Assembly (NCBI GenBank): GCA_002360945.1
Contig: DERO01000030.1
Span: 1 to 64,000 of the forward strand
From: Leclercia adecarboxylata
GTDB taxonomy: Bacteria; Pseudomonadota; Gammaproteobacteria; Enterobacterales; Enterobacteriaceae
Direction: 5' to 3'
Length of the DNA stretch: 64,000 nucleotides
The translations under genes were made by a program, and so were the position numbers. Shown one piece after another: positions 10,164 through 19,379 of the stretch (within the stretch, counting starts at the first letter, position 1; each line of letters begins with the position of its first letter). The notes beneath the pieces are model-generated. The model saw only the letters and a program-made list of their open reading frames with translations, did not search any database and was not told the origin of the DNA.

Positions 10164-10883
10164 ATGATGCGCAAAACGCTGCTCGCTGCGGCTTTAATGA
10201 CCACGGCTCTGACCGCTCACGCAGATTACAAATGCGAAGTCACGCCGCGTGACGACGTGATTCTGAGCCCGCAAACCGTGCAGGTAAAAGGTGAGAACGG
10301 CAATCTGGTGATCACTCCGGATGGCAACGTCATGTTTAACGGCAAGCAGTACCAGCTGAGCGCCGCGCAACGTGAACAGGCAAAAGATTACCAGGCCGAT
10401 CTGCGCAGCGCGCTGCCGTGGATCGATGAAGGCGCCCTGACCCGTGTGGAAAAAGGCCGTGTCGCGCTGGATAAGATCATCGCTAAAGAGGTGGGGGAGA
10501 GCAGCAATATGCGCTCGCGCCTGACCAAACTGGACGCGCAGTTAAAAGAGCAGATGAACCGCATTATTGAACATCGTAGCGATGGCCTGACGTTCCACTA
10601 TCAGGCGATCGATCAGGTGCGCGCCGATGGCCAGCAGCTGGTTAATCAGGCGATGGGCGGCATTTTGCAGGACAGCATCAACGAGATGGGCGCCAAAGCG
10701 GTGCTGAAAGGCGGCGGCAACCCGCTGCAGGGCGTGCTGGGTAGTTTGGGCGGTCTGCAAACCTCTATTCAGAATGAGTGGAAGAATCAGGAAGCGGATT
10801 TCAAGGCGTTCGGCAAAGATGTGTGTAAACGCGTGATATCGCTGGAAGAGAGCCGCAAAGGGCTGGTGGGGTCGCTGAAGTAG
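10164..10883 (+). CDS. yggN: Periplasmic DUF2884 protein YggN
   Basis: YggN is a predicted periplasmic protein of unknown function. The 239-aa product starts MMRKTLLAAALMTTALTAHA, a clear signal peptide cleaved after AHA, and matches E. coli YggN along its length. The mature part has a short beta-rich start (ITPDGNVMFNGKQY) and long amphipathic helices. A GAGGGAGAA Shine-Dalgarno precedes the start. In E. coli K-12 the next genes are ansB and yggM; here they are absent and a DUF559 gene follows. Confidence 0.94.
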   Translation: MMRKTLLAAALMTTALTAHADYKCEVTPRDDVILSPQTVQVKGENGNLVITPDGNVMFNGKQYQLSAAQREQAKDYQADLRSALPWIDEGALTRVEKGRVALDKIIAKEVGESSNMRSRLTKLDAQLKEQMNRIIEHRSDGLTFHYQAIDQVRADGQQLVNQAMGGILQDSINEMGAKAVLKGGGNPLQGVLGSLGGLQTSIQNEWKNQEADFKAFGKDVCKRVISLEESRKGLVGSLK

Positions 10884-10898
10884 GTTAGTGCGGTCTGG

Positions 10899-10981
10899 GC
10901 CCCTCACCCCGGCCCTCTCCCCAGGGGAGAGGGAGTAAATGTTCCCTCTCCCTGTGGGAGAGGGTTAGGGTGAGGGCATCA
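10899..10981. repeat. Inverted pair of CCCTCTCCC/GGGTGAGGG repeats, tails outward
   Basis: Two units of the window's palindromic repeat face each other. The left unit reads CCCTCACCCCGGCCCTCTCC, then GGGAGAGGG. The right unit has the CCCTCTCCC/GGGAGAGGG hairpin followed by TTAGGGTGAGGGCATCAG. They are separated by about 10 bases. The tail of the right unit contains the stop codon and last few codons of the DUF559 gene. Confidence 0.85.
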
Positions 10982-11303
10982 GGCATTGCAGATGCTGCAG
11001 AATAGTTATTAATACTCCCTCCTCATTCGCCCTGAACTCGTTATTCCAGAACCGAATTACACGCCAGCCTTGCGCATTCAGACACGCGGTCCTTTGCAGA
11101 TCATATTCCTCATCATCCTGATGTTGCCCGCCATCCAGTTCAACGATTAACCGCGCCTTAAAGCATGCAAAGTCAACGATGTAAGAACCAATTGGCATCT
11201 GGCGGCGGAACTTGTAGCCATAGAAATGACGTCCCCGGAGTAAATACCAGAGACGTGTCTCTTCAGGTGTCATGTTTATTCGTAACTGTTTTGTTTTTTC
11301 CAT
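10965..11303 (-). CDS. DUF559 endonuclease-like protein
   Basis: This 112-aa protein belongs to DUF559, a family of small restriction-endonuclease-fold proteins related to Vsr and to the C-terminal domains of some helicases. The signature is visible: TPEETRLWYLLRGR near residue 12, then YGYKFRRQMPIGSYIVDFAC, LIVELDGGQH with the probable metal-binding acidic residues, and WRVIRFWNNEF. Its role is unknown; nicking or short-patch repair activity is inferred from the fold. The last residues (LMPSP) and the TAA stop are encoded by a copy of the genome's palindromic repeat. It replaces E. coli yggM-ansB at this locus. Confidence 0.88.
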   Translation of the reverse strand: MEKTKQLRINMTPEETRLWYLLRGRHFYGYKFRRQMPIGSYIVDFACFKARLIVELDGGQHQDDEEYDLQRTACLNAQGWRVIRFWNNEFRANEEGVLITILQHLQCLMPSP

Positions 11304-11366
11304 CCCCGCACTCTGCCAGCTTTTCCTTCAGCCAGCAGAACGGGATGCAAAATCCTGAATCAGGCT

Positions 11367-12509
11367 TCAGGACTCTTCGGCGAGGAACAGCTCAAGAAGG
11401 GAGTTTAAGAACAGTTTGCCATGCTCGGTGATCTGCCAGAACGCGTCGCATTCGGTCAGATATCCCTGCGCCAGTGCCTCGTCAATCTGCGGGCGAATCA
11501 CCGACTCCGGTAACCCGGTATACAACGCAAACTCCGCGCGCGGCGCGGCTTCCAGCAGGCGGAAGCGGTTCATAAAGAACTCAAACGGCTTATCTTCGGC
11601 CTCGACGTCGTGCTGGCGCTCCAGATAACGTCCTTCCATATAGCCACGCGGATGGCGCGTTTTGGCGGTACGCAGAATACGCCCGTCCGGGAAGGTCACT
11701 TTGCCATGGGCGCCGCAGCCAATCCCCAGATAATCACCAAAACGCCAGTAGTTCAGATTGTGCTGGCACTGATATCCCGGCTTCGCATAGGCCGAGGTTT
11801 CGTACTGCTGATACCCGGCGGCGGTCAGTAGCTGATGGCCCTGCTCGAAAATATCCCACAGCGCGTCGTCATCAGGCAGCACCGGCGGGCGCGAACCAAA
11901 CAGCGTGTTCGGCTCAATGGTCAGCTGATACCAGGAGAGGTGCGGCGGGTTCAGTTCAATGGCCTGGCGCAGATCGTCCAGCGCTTCCTCCAGGGACTGA
12001 TCCGGCAGGCCATGCATCAGGTCGAGGTTAAAGCTGCGCAAGCCCAGCCCGGTCGCCAGATGCGCGGCGCGCTTTGCCTCACCCGGGCCATGAATACGGC
12101 CCAGACGCTTTAACTTCGGCTCGCTGAAGCTCTGTACCCCAATAGAGATACGGTTCACCCCGGCGCGCTGATACTCGACAAAACGGTCGGCCTCAACCGT
12201 ACCCGGATTGGCCTCCATGGTAATTTCTGCATCCGCTGCCAGATTGAGGCGCGCACGCACGCCATCCAGCAGCGTCTGCATCGCCGGGCCTGAGAGCAGG
12301 CTCGGCGTACCGCCACCGATAAAAATAGTCTTAACTTCACGTCCCTGCGCGTAAGCGACGTCGGCGTCCAGATCGGCAAGCAGATGCTGAACATAATCGT
12401 CATGAGGCACTTCGCCTTTCAGCGCATGCGAGTTGAAATCGCAGTACGGGCATTTCTGCACGCACCACGGGATGTGAATATAAAGACTCAGAGGTGGCAA
12501 ATTAGCCAT
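11367..12509 (-). CDS. hemW: Heme chaperone HemW (radical SAM)
   Basis: HemW is a radical-SAM relative of coproporphyrinogen dehydrogenase that binds heme and hands it to membrane cytochromes. The 380-aa product starts [20 protein letters not shown] and has the CxxxCxxC [4Fe-4S] motif in [10 protein letters not shown], followed by IGGGTPSLL and the C-terminal HemN-type domain. Oxygen-independent coproporphyrinogen oxidase is the older annotation for this family. It overlaps the end of rdgB by 8 bp at the end of the yggS-yggT-yggU-rdgB-hemW operon. Confidence 0.96.
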   Translation of the reverse strand: MANLPPLSLYIHIPWCVQKCPYCDFNSHALKGEVPHDDYVQHLLADLDADVAYAQGREVKTIFIGGGTPSLLSGPAMQTLLDGVRARLNLAADAEITMEANPGTVEADRFVEYQRAGVNRISIGVQSFSEPKLKRLGRIHGPGEAKRAAHLATGLGLRSFNLDLMHGLPDQSLEEALDDLRQAIELNPPHLSWYQLTIEPNTLFGSRPPVLPDDDALWDIFEQGHQLLTAAGYQQYETSAYAKPGYQCQHNLNYWRFGDYLGIGCGAHGKVTFPDGRILRTAKTRHPRGYMEGRYLERQHDVEAEDKPFEFFMNRFRLLEAAPRAEFALYTGLPESVIRPQIDEALAQGYLTECDAFWQITEHGKLFLNSLLELFLAEES

Positions 12510-13095
12510 TACGTAACGCTTCCAGTAACAGTTTCAGTGCGCGCCCACGATGGGAAATCGCGCTTTTCTCTTCGCGGGTGAGTTCCGCGGCGGTTTTGCC
12601 CTCGGTCGGGACAAAGAAAATCGGATCGTAGCCAAAGCCGCCGTTGCCTGCCGACTCGCGAGCGATGACGCCCGGCCAGCTGCCGTGGCAGACAATCGGC
12701 GTAGGATCTTCGGCATGGCGCATATAGACCAGCACGCAGTGGAACTGCGCCTGGCGCTGCTCATCCGGTACGTCCTTAAGCGCTTCCAGCAGCTTTTCGA
12801 GGTTCTGCTGGTCACTGGCATCGACGCCGGAATAGCGGGCGGAGTAGATCCCCGGCGCACCGCCAAGCACGTCCACCGCCAGGCCGGAGTCGTCGGCAAT
12901 CGCCGGCAGACCGGTGACCTGCGCCGCATGGCGCGCCTTCAGAATGGCATTTTCGATAAAGGTCAGGCCGGTCTCTTCGGCAGAGTCCACGCCCAGCTCG
13001 GTCTGCGCGACCACATCCAGACCGAAATCATTTAACAGCGAGGCCAGCTCGCGCACTTTACCGGCGTTACCGGTAGCGAGAACAACTTTTTGCAT
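12502..13095 (-). CDS. rdgB: dITP/XTP pyrophosphatase
   Basis: RdgB hydrolyses dITP, ITP and XTP to monophosphates, keeping deaminated purines out of DNA. The 197-aa product has the family's N-terminal nucleotide-binding [13 protein letters not shown], the catalytic-region ADDSGLAVD near residue 69 and the SHRGRAL motif near the C-terminus. It lies 3 bp after yggU and overlaps hemW. Confidence 0.98.
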   Translation of the reverse strand: MQKVVLATGNAGKVRELASLLNDFGLDVVAQTELGVDSAEETGLTFIENAILKARHAAQVTGLPAIADDSGLAVDVLGGAPGIYSARYSGVDASDQQNLEKLLEALKDVPDEQRQAQFHCVLVYMRHAEDPTPIVCHGSWPGVIARESAGNGGFGYDPIFFVPTEGKTAAELTREEKSAISHRGRALKLLLEALRNG

Positions 13096-13098
13096 GTG

Positions 13099-13395
13099 TT
13101 AATCCTGTTGTATCAGTGCCGCGACTTCCGTCGGGATTTGTTGCGGATTAAGAATTTTGACCTGCTTGTGACGCCCCAGTTCACCTTTCTCGATCAGCAC
13201 CTGGCTTTTCGCGACGCGGAACTGTTTTGCCAGATACTTCACCAGATGGGCATTGGCCTGGCCATCCACAGGAGGGGCGGTGATGGCGACTTTTACTTCG
13301 TCGCCATGCAGCCCGATAATGGTATCGCGGCTGGCTTTCGGCTGAATATACAGCCGTAAAACCAGCCCGTCGGCGCAGGTGCTGACAGCACTCAT
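13099..13395 (-). CDS. yggU: DUF167 protein YggU
   Basis: YggU is a small conserved protein of unknown function (DUF167). The 98-aa product starts [20 protein letters not shown], and the family core [20 protein letters not shown] is intact. An in-frame ATG 12 bp upstream exists, but the chosen start overlaps the yggT stop as ATGA and aligns with E. coli. Confidence 0.95.
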   Translation of the reverse strand: MSAVSTCADGLVLRLYIQPKASRDTIIGLHGDEVKVAITAPPVDGQANAHLVKYLAKQFRVAKSQVLIEKGELGRHKQVKILNPQQIPTEVAALIQQD

Positions 13396-13958
13396 AGCGC
13401 CATCCACAGCCCCGGCAGCAGGATGTTGCCCGTGGACTGCAGCAGTTCAGCAATACCCATATTGATCACGTACAGCAGCAGCACGAGGATCATCGGGGAG
13501 AAATCAATCCCGCCCATGGCTGGCAGCAGGTTACGGATCGGACGCAGCAGCGGTTCGGTAAGCTGAATCAAAGAATATTCCACCGGACTGCGGCCCCGGC
13601 TGACCCAGCTCATGATCGCCATCACCATCAGCACCCAGAACACCAGCAGGCCGATCGTTTTCAACAGGATCAACACCGCCGCGATCCAGATGATCGGCTG
13701 GAAGGTGATGACCATAAACAGCACGATCGCTTTCACCACGCACAGGATCAGCGCCACCAGCAGAGAGGCGCTGTCAATCGGCCCCATCGGCGGGATCACC
13801 CGGCGCAGCGGCCCGATGATTGGCTGGGTCACTTTAACGACAAACTGTGAGAAGGGGTTGTAAAAATCACAACGGGCCCACTGCATCCAGACGCGTAACA
13901 AAAGCACCATCGTATACAGTTCAATGACCGTTGAGAGCAGGAAGGTCAACGTCTTCAT
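13392..13958 (-). CDS. yggT: YggT family membrane protein
   Basis: This 188-aa inner-membrane protein has two tandem YGGT repeats, each with a pair of hydrophobic segments and a WVSRG- or [14 protein letters not shown] loop followed by [19 protein letters not shown] (second repeat) or [17 protein letters not shown] (first). The family has been linked to osmotic-shock tolerance and membrane protein partitioning, but its mechanism is unknown. It overlaps yggU by 4 bp. Confidence 0.94.
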   Translation of the reverse strand: MKTLTFLLSTVIELYTMVLLLRVWMQWARCDFYNPFSQFVVKVTQPIIGPLRRVIPPMGPIDSASLLVALILCVVKAIVLFMVITFQPIIWIAAVLILLKTIGLLVFWVLMVMAIMSWVSRGRSPVEYSLIQLTEPLLRPIRNLLPAMGGIDFSPMILVLLLYVINMGIAELLQSTGNILLPGLWMAL

Positions 13959-13979
13959 GGCGTTCCTCAGGTTTCCTTA

Positions 13980-14681
13980 TTATTGGGTGTAATCGCGCGC
14001 ACCGAAAATTGCTGTGCCGATGCGCACCATGGTGCTGCCAGCCGCAATCGCGGCAGCCATATCGTCCGTCATGCCCAGTGAAAGCGTGTCGACCGTTGGG
14101 AAGCGTGTTTTAAGCGCCTCAAATGCTACAGCCATTTGCCGGGCGACGGCAAACTGCCTGTCGTAATCTGACTCCGGGGCCGGGATCGCCATTAACCCGC
14201 GAAGCCTGAGACCAGGCAGCGCCGCCACCTGATCCGCCAGCTGATCCAGTTCCTCCAGAGCAATACCTGACTTGCTGTTTTCGTCGCTGATATTGATTTG
14301 AATCAGCACGTTGAGCGGCGGCATCTCTGCCGGACGCTGCTCGCTCAGACGAGTAGCAATGCGCAGCCGATCGACGGTATGACACCAGTCGAAATGCTCC
14401 GCCACCAGCCGGCTTTTGTTCGACTGTAATGGCCCGATAAAGTGCCACTGCAGATCCGCGGTGCCCTGTTCACGGAAATGGCGGATTTTTTCCACCCCTT
14501 CCTGCACGTAGTTTTCACCGAACATGCGCTGGCCTGCAGCAATCGCTTCTGCGATGGCGCTCGCAGGCTTGGTTTTACTGACTGCAAGCAACGTAACTTC
14601 TTCTGAAGCACGGCCGCAACGTGTTGCCGCGGCTGAGATTTTTTCCCTGACCTGTGCCAGGTTATGCGCAATGTCGTTCAT
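13980..14681 (-). CDS. yggS: PLP homeostasis protein YggS
   Basis: YggS binds pyridoxal phosphate on a lysine in a TIM-barrel fold (alanine-racemase-like N-terminal domain) and keeps vitamin B6 and amino-acid pools in balance; no enzymatic activity is known. The 233-aa product has the PLP lysine in AVSKTKPASAI near residue 36, FGENYVQEG and the C-terminal SMGMTDD-type block (LSLGMTDDMAAAI). It is the first gene of the yggS-hemW operon and diverges from yggR with only 17 bp between the start codons, so their promoters must overlap the genes. Confidence 0.97.
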   Translation of the reverse strand: MNDIAHNLAQVREKISAAATRCGRASEEVTLLAVSKTKPASAIAEAIAAGQRMFGENYVQEGVEKIRHFREQGTADLQWHFIGPLQSNKSRLVAEHFDWCHTVDRLRIATRLSEQRPAEMPPLNVLIQINISDENSKSGIALEELDQLADQVAALPGLRLRGLMAIPAPESDYDRQFAVARQMAVAFEALKTRFPTVDTLSLGMTDDMAAAIAAGSTMVRIGTAIFGARDYTQ

Positions 14682-14698
14682 TTTCCGAGGATCATTAA

Positions 14699-15676
14699 AT
14701 GGATATGGAAGAAATTGTGGCCCTTAGTGTAAAGCATAACGTGTCGGATCTACACCTGTGCAGTAACGCACCACCGCGCTGGCGGCGACGAGGGAGAATG
14801 GAATTCGCCCCGTTTCCCGGGCCGGATGTGGTGAAGCTGCTCAAAAGCTGGCTCAGCGACGAACAGCAGGGAGCATGGTGCGCTCAGGGGCAGGTGGATT
14901 TTGCCGTCAGCCTGGAGGCACTCCGGCTGCGGGGTAGCGCCTTCGCCCATACGCAAGGGTGCTCGCTGGCGCTCCGGCTGCTGCCGGAACGGTGCCCGCA
15001 GCTGCGCACCCTGGGCACGCCGCGGGCGATCCCCGAGCTGCTGACTAGCGATAACGGCCTGATTCTGGTGACCGGGGCCACCGGCAGCGGCAAGTCCACC
15101 ACCCTGGCGGCGATGGTCGATTTTCTCAATCACCACAGCGACGGGCATATTCTGACCCTGGAAGATCCGGTGGAGTTTATCCATCAGAGCAAGCGTTGTC
15201 TGGTGCAACAGCGGGAGATTGGCCTGCACTGTCCCTCTTTTGCCGATGCGCTGCGGGCGGCGTTGCGTGAAGATCCCGACGTGATCCTGTTAGGTGAGCT
15301 GCGCGACAGCGAAACGATCCGCCTGGCGCTCACCGCCGCAGAGACCGGGCATCTGGTGCTGGCGACCCTGCATACCCGTGGTGCCGCCCAGGCGATAGAG
15401 CGGCTGGTGGATGCCTTCCCGGCCGAGGAGAAAGAGCCGGTACGTAAGCAACTGGCCGGCAGCCTGCGCGCGGTGCTGGCGCAAAAGCTCGAAAGGGATA
15501 ACCAGCAGGGACGTGTCGCGCTGTTTGAGCTGCTGGTTAATACCCCTGCGGCGGCCAATTTGATCCGTGAAGGCAAAACCTTTCAACTGCCCGGGGTGAT
15601 CCAGACCGGCCTGCAGGCAGGAATGCTAAACTTCGATCAGAGCCGGGCTGAGCGCAGGGCGCAGGGGCGACTGTAA
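14699..15676 (+). CDS. yggR: PilT-like type II/IV secretion ATPase YggR
   Basis: This 325-aa protein resembles twitching-motility ATPases of the PilT/GspE superfamily. The Walker A motif GATGSGKSTT lies near residue 125, an Asp box near 150 (ILTLEDPVEF), Walker B-like ILLGELRDSET near 195 and a His box (LATLHTRGAA) near 220. No pilus genes are nearby, and E. coli YggR likewise has no proven pilus role. An unusually short N-terminal domain distinguishes it from true PilT. Confidence 0.92.
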   Translation: MDMEEIVALSVKHNVSDLHLCSNAPPRWRRRGRMEFAPFPGPDVVKLLKSWLSDEQQGAWCAQGQVDFAVSLEALRLRGSAFAHTQGCSLALRLLPERCPQLRTLGTPRAIPELLTSDNGLILVTGATGSGKSTTLAAMVDFLNHHSDGHILTLEDPVEFIHQSKRCLVQQREIGLHCPSFADALRAALREDPDVILLGELRDSETIRLALTAAETGHLVLATLHTRGAAQAIERLVDAFPAEEKEPVRKQLAGSLRAVLAQKLERDNQQGRVALFELLVNTPAAANLIREGKTFQLPGVIQTGLQAGMLNFDQSRAERRAQGRL

Positions 15677-15715
15677 TGCGCGTTCAGTTTCCGGCAGATA
15701 ATGATTTTCACGGCC

Positions 15716-15743
15716 TTGTATCCTTTTGCACGGGCGGTAAAAT
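15716..15743 (+). promoter_or_regulatory. Candidate promoter of the orphan IclR gene
   Basis: TTGTAT (15716-15721) and TAAAAT (15738-15743) are separated by 16 bp and end about 30 bp before the ATG at 15776. No clear operator palindrome was recognised around them. Confidence 0.45.
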
Positions 15744-15775
15744 CGAGCCTCTGATTGCACACCTTGAAAGCGGCT

Positions 15776-16465
15776 ATGTCATCACAACCGAACCAAAGTC
15801 TTATCGACGGCATTCGCTGTCTGCAATATCTGGTTTCCAGCGGCCGTGCCATCGGCTGCCGTGAACTGGCGCGGCTGATGGGGATCAACACCACCCGTGT
15901 TAACCGTTTGCTGATGACCATGGCCTCCATTGGCCTGACCATGCAGGACGATCACCGGCGCTACCTGCCGGGCCCTGGCATCCATGCGCTGGCGGCCCAG
16001 TCAATCCGTGGCTCAGAGCTGTTCTCCCGCGCCTTGCCCCGTCTGGAACGCGATGCGCCACGCGATATCGTGGTGGCGCTGGGCGTGCTGTGGGAGGATC
16101 AGGTGATCTATATCTGGCACGCCGTGCCCGGCAGCCAGGCCAGCCAGGCGCTGGCTGGTTTTCATATGCTGCCTGCCTGGCAATCGGTGATTGGCATGTC
16201 GCTGCTGGCGAGTGAGACGGACGAGGCATTGATGCCGCGCTTCACGCCCGAGCAGTGGCAAAACCTTGCCCCGCACGTGGAGCAGCAGCGTCAGCAGGGG
16301 CATGTGGTCTGGCACCATGACGACGGCGAAGTGTCGATGGCCATACCCGTGGGCGTGCATCATGCCGCGCTGGCCTTTGCCGGGATGTGGAATGTTGACG
16401 ATGAGCATGTCCGCACGCGTCTGGCTGAACTGACGGCGCTAAACGCTACGCTGCTGGAAGAATAA
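15776..16465 (+). CDS. Orphan IclR-family transcriptional regulator
   Basis: This 229-aa protein has an N-terminal winged helix-turn-helix (LIDGIRCLQYLVSSGRAIGC, then RELARLMGINTTRVNRLLMT) and an IclR-type effector domain (GQxV-like HAVPGSQASQA, IGMSLLAS). E. coli has no gene between yggR and ruvX, so this is an accessory insertion with no adjacent catabolic genes to suggest a target. The ATG at 15776 is preferred over a TTG at 15755, which would add seven residues. The effector is unknown. It is only distantly similar to the IclR regulator in the Rieske cluster of this window. Confidence 0.85.
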   Translation: MSSQPNQSLIDGIRCLQYLVSSGRAIGCRELARLMGINTTRVNRLLMTMASIGLTMQDDHRRYLPGPGIHALAAQSIRGSELFSRALPRLERDAPRDIVVALGVLWEDQVIYIWHAVPGSQASQALAGFHMLPAWQSVIGMSLLASETDEALMPRFTPEQWQNLAPHVEQQRQQGHVVWHHDDGEVSMAIPVGVHHAALAFAGMWNVDDEHVRTRLAELTALNATLLEE

Positions 16466-16503
16466 AAGGGTTTTGCCCGGGCAGCCGGGCAAAAGGGTAG
16501 GGA

Positions 16504-16920
16504 TCAGTAACCCTGCTCGAAGAAGCTTTCGAGGATAATCACCGCCGAGGCGGAATCGACGCTGCCTTTGTTGAGCGCGCGAAAACCGCCGTGCTCAAAC
16601 AGACCGGCGCGAGCTTCAACCGTGCTCAGTCGTTCATCGTGCAGCTTGATCGCCACGCCAAAACGGCCATGAATTTTATTGGCAAAGTTACGCGCGCGGG
16701 CCGTTAATGGCTGCTCGGTGCCATCCATATTCAGCGGCAGGCCGACAATCACCTCATCCGGCTGCCACTCTTTCAGCAACCGCTCAATCAGGTTCCAGTC
16801 CGGGGTGCCGTTTTGCGCTTTCAGCGCCGTCAGCGGGCGGGCAGTGCCGGTGATGCGCTGGCCGATCGCCACGCCGATACTTTTGGTGCCGAAATCAAAC
16901 GCCAGAAGCGTGCCGCTCAT
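16504..16920 (-). CDS. ruvX: Pre-16S rRNA nuclease RuvX/YqgF
   Basis: This RNase H-fold nuclease takes part in processing the 16S rRNA 5' end; it was earlier called a putative Holliday junction resolvase. The 138-aa product equals the E. coli length. Motifs include the N-terminal [17 protein letters not shown] with the catalytic Asp, [20 protein letters not shown] and the C-terminal [13 protein letters not shown] with the final acidic residues. Its start overlaps the yqgE stop by one base. Confidence 0.97.
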   Translation of the reverse strand: MSGTLLAFDFGTKSIGVAIGQRITGTARPLTALKAQNGTPDWNLIERLLKEWQPDEVIVGLPLNMDGTEQPLTARARNFANKIHGRFGVAIKLHDERLSTVEARAGLFEHGGFRALNKGSVDSASAVIILESFFEQGY

Positions 16921-17480
16921 CAGGCGTGCCCCGCTACGCCAGGCATGGTCTGGATATCAATGCCAATCAGCTTTGCCGCATCACGCCAGCGATCGGCGAT
17001 CGGGGTTTTAAACAGGATGTTTAAATCTGCCGGGGCCGTCAGCCAGGCGTTATCCAGGATCTCCTGCTCAAGCTGGCCTTTTTCCCATGAGGAATAGCCC
17101 AGCGCCACCAGCACATCGGCAGGCTGCTTTTCTGTTCCCAGGGTTTCCAGCACGTCGCGGGAGGTGGTGATCACGGTGTTATCGGAGATACGGATACTGG
17201 AGGAAAAGCCTGGCGGCGTGTGCAGAATAAAGCCGCGATCTTCGGCCAGCGGGCCGCCCAGCATCACCGGTTTGTCGAGACGAATTTCAGGAACACGTTC
17301 GTCCTGGGAAATTTTTAATTTGTCCAGAATGCCTTCAACAGACAGATTTTCCAGCGGTTTATTGATGATAATCCCCATCGCGCCATCTTCGCTGTACTCG
17401 CAGATGTAAACGACCGCACGACGGAAAATCGGATCCTGGAGAGCAGGCATGGCAATCAGAAAGTGATGCTGTAAATTCAT
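16920..17480 (-). CDS. yqgE: YqgE/AlgH family protein
   Basis: YqgE belongs to the AlgH/DUF179 family, widely conserved but without a settled biochemical function. The 186-aa product shows the family blocks [33 protein letters not shown] and [18 protein letters not shown]. It is coupled to ruvX by a one-base overlap and follows gshB. Confidence 0.96.
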   Translation of the reverse strand: MNLQHHFLIAMPALQDPIFRRAVVYICEYSEDGAMGIIINKPLENLSVEGILDKLKISQDERVPEIRLDKPVMLGGPLAEDRGFILHTPPGFSSSIRISDNTVITTSRDVLETLGTEKQPADVLVALGYSSWEKGQLEQEILDNAWLTAPADLNILFKTPIADRWRDAAKLIGIDIQTMPGVAGHA

Positions 17481-17567
17481 TGTCAGAGGTTCTGTTTCCT
17501 GGTTTAAAAAGCGACAGCACCCAGTATGCGGAGAAACCTGAGTACTGTCACTAATAGTATTGTTAGG

Positions 17568-18515
17568 TTACTGCTTCAGACGCTTTTCGATCGCATCCAT
17601 CAGCATGCCGGTAATGGAGACCGGGAACGCGGCTTCGATTTCGCGAATACAGGTTGGGCTGGTGACGTTCACTTCCGTCAGGCGATCGCCAATGATGTCG
17701 AGGCCAACAAAGATCAGCCCTTTGGCTTTTAACATCGGGCCGACGCGGCGGGCAATTTCCCAGTCGCTTTCAGTCAGCGGACGCGGTTCGCCACGGCCAC
17801 CGGCCGCCAGGTTACCACGGGTTTCGCCGCCCTGCGGAATACGCGCCAGGCAGTACGGCACCGGTTCACCGTCCACCACCAGCACGCGCTTGTCGCCGTC
17901 GACAATCGCCGGGATATAGTTCTGCGCCATGCAGTAGCGGGAGCCATGCTCGGTCAGGGTTTCGGCGATCACCCCGAGGTTCGGGTCGCCCTCTTTTACG
18001 CGGAAGATAGACGCGCCGCCCATGCCGTCTAGCGGCTTCAGGATGATATCGCCGTGTTTCTGCCAGAAGGCTTTCAGCTGCGCTTTGCTGCGCGTCACCA
18101 GCGTCTCTGGCGTCAGGTCGGAGAACCAGGCGGTGTAGAGCTTCTCGTTACAGTCGCGCAGGCTCTGCGGTTTGTTGACGATCAGCGTCCCTTTCTCTTC
18201 TGCGCGCTCAAGAATATAGGTGCAGTAAATGTATTCGGTGTCGAACGGCGGATCTTTACGCATCAGGATGACGTCGAGTTCGGCCAGGGGCAGATCCTGC
18301 TCGGAACCGAATTCATACCATTTATCGTAATTCTGCTCGACGTTGACGATGCGGGTGCGCGCACGGGCTTCGCCGTTAATCAGGTACAGGTCGCTCATCT
18401 CCATATAGTGGAGTTGATAACCGCGACGTTGCGCTTCCAGCAGCATAGCGAAGCTGGAATCTTTCTTGATATTGATGCTTGTGATGGGATCCATCACGAT
18501 GCCGAGCTTGATCAT
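17568..18515 (-). CDS. gshB: Glutathione synthetase
   Basis: GshB joins gamma-glutamylcysteine and glycine with ATP to give glutathione. The 315-aa ATP-grasp enzyme starts MIKLGIVMDPITSINIKKDS. The nucleotide-binding KPLDGMGGASIF loop is near residue 161, with ARIPQGGETRGNLAAGG and TEVNVTSPT near the metal site. It forms a unit with rsmE upstream (19-bp gap) and yqgE-ruvX downstream. Confidence 0.98.
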   Translation of the reverse strand: MIKLGIVMDPITSINIKKDSSFAMLLEAQRRGYQLHYMEMSDLYLINGEARARTRIVNVEQNYDKWYEFGSEQDLPLAELDVILMRKDPPFDTEYIYCTYILERAEEKGTLIVNKPQSLRDCNEKLYTAWFSDLTPETLVTRSKAQLKAFWQKHGDIILKPLDGMGGASIFRVKEGDPNLGVIAETLTEHGSRYCMAQNYIPAIVDGDKRVLVVDGEPVPYCLARIPQGGETRGNLAAGGRGEPRPLTESDWEIARRVGPMLKAKGLIFVGLDIIGDRLTEVNVTSPTCIREIEAAFPVSITGMLMDAIEKRLKQ

Positions 18516-18534
18516 TGTCTTCTCCGTTAATGCT

Positions 18535-19266
18535 TCAACCTAAATCGCCAAAACGCACCTGCAGGGCAGTGATGGCGGTTAGCGCGGTGGTCTCAGTACG
18601 CAGAACGCGGGGTCCCAACAGAATATCAGTAAACTGGTAGCGTGCGGTCATGGCGATCTCCTCTGCCGACAGCCCCCCTTCCGGGCCAATCAGCAGCCGC
18701 ACGCGTTCAACCGGCAGCGGCAGGGTGTTAATACTGGCGCTGGCGCGGGGGTGCAGGTTGAGCTTCAGACCCTGTTCCTCTTCCGCACACCAGGCTTCAA
18801 GATCCATTGCCGGGCGGATCTCCGGTACGCGATTGCGGCCACACTGTTCACAGGCGGCAATGGCGATTTTTTGCCACTGCTGGAGCTTCTTATTCAGACG
18901 TTCAGCATCCAGTTTAACGCCGCAGCGCTCAGAAAAAAGTGGCGTAATGAGGCTTACACCCAGTTCGATCGATTTCTGGATAGTGAATTCCATTTTTTCG
19001 CCGCGCGACATCACCTGGCCTAAATGGATATGCAGCGGCGATTCACGATCGTCGATTTCGCCACGCACAATATTGACCTGCACGCTTTTTTTATCGGCGC
19101 GGGTAATTTCTGCGTCAAACACCTGGTTTGAACCATCAAACAGCTGAATTGACTGGCCTGCGCCCATGCGCAGCACGCGGCCAACGTGGTTGGCGGCCTC
19201 TTCAGACAGGGCAATTTCACTGCCAGCGGCGATCGATTCAGGATGATAAATACGAGGAACACGCAT
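18535..19266 (-). CDS. rsmE: 16S rRNA (uracil1498-N3)-methyltransferase
   Basis: RsmE methylates U1498 in 16S rRNA. The 243-aa SPOUT-class protein has an N-terminal PUA-like domain and the knot motifs [14 protein letters not shown] and [15 protein letters not shown]. The start [11 protein letters not shown] at 19266 matches E. coli. The frame stays open upstream to 19401 only because it reads through a copy of the palindromic repeat (19310-19346), which gives a false N-terminal extension with a [12 protein letters not shown] sequence. Confidence 0.97.
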   Translation of the reverse strand: MRVPRIYHPESIAAGSEIALSEEAANHVGRVLRMGAGQSIQLFDGSNQVFDAEITRADKKSVQVNIVRGEIDDRESPLHIHLGQVMSRGEKMEFTIQKSIELGVSLITPLFSERCGVKLDAERLNKKLQQWQKIAIAACEQCGRNRVPEIRPAMDLEAWCAEEEQGLKLNLHPRASASINTLPLPVERVRLLIGPEGGLSAEEIAMTARYQFTDILLGPRVLRTETTALTAITALQVRFGDLG

Positions 19267-19309
19267 AGTTAAGAAGTCCATCAAGAGCTGAGTCCCCGGC
19301 ACATTCTGT

Positions 19310-19346
19310 CCCCTCTCCGCTGTGGGGAGAGGGTTAGGGTGAGGGG
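19310..19346. repeat. Palindromic repeat copy between rsmE and endA
   Basis: CCCCTCTCC, CGCTGT and GGGGAGAGGG form the hairpin, followed by the asymmetric tail TTAGGGTGAGGGG. It is a single unit of the family described at 10899-10981, lying between the endA stop and the rsmE start. Confidence 0.85.
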
Positions 19347-19379
19347 CATATGGAAATAAACAATTGCCGCTAGTGTAGG

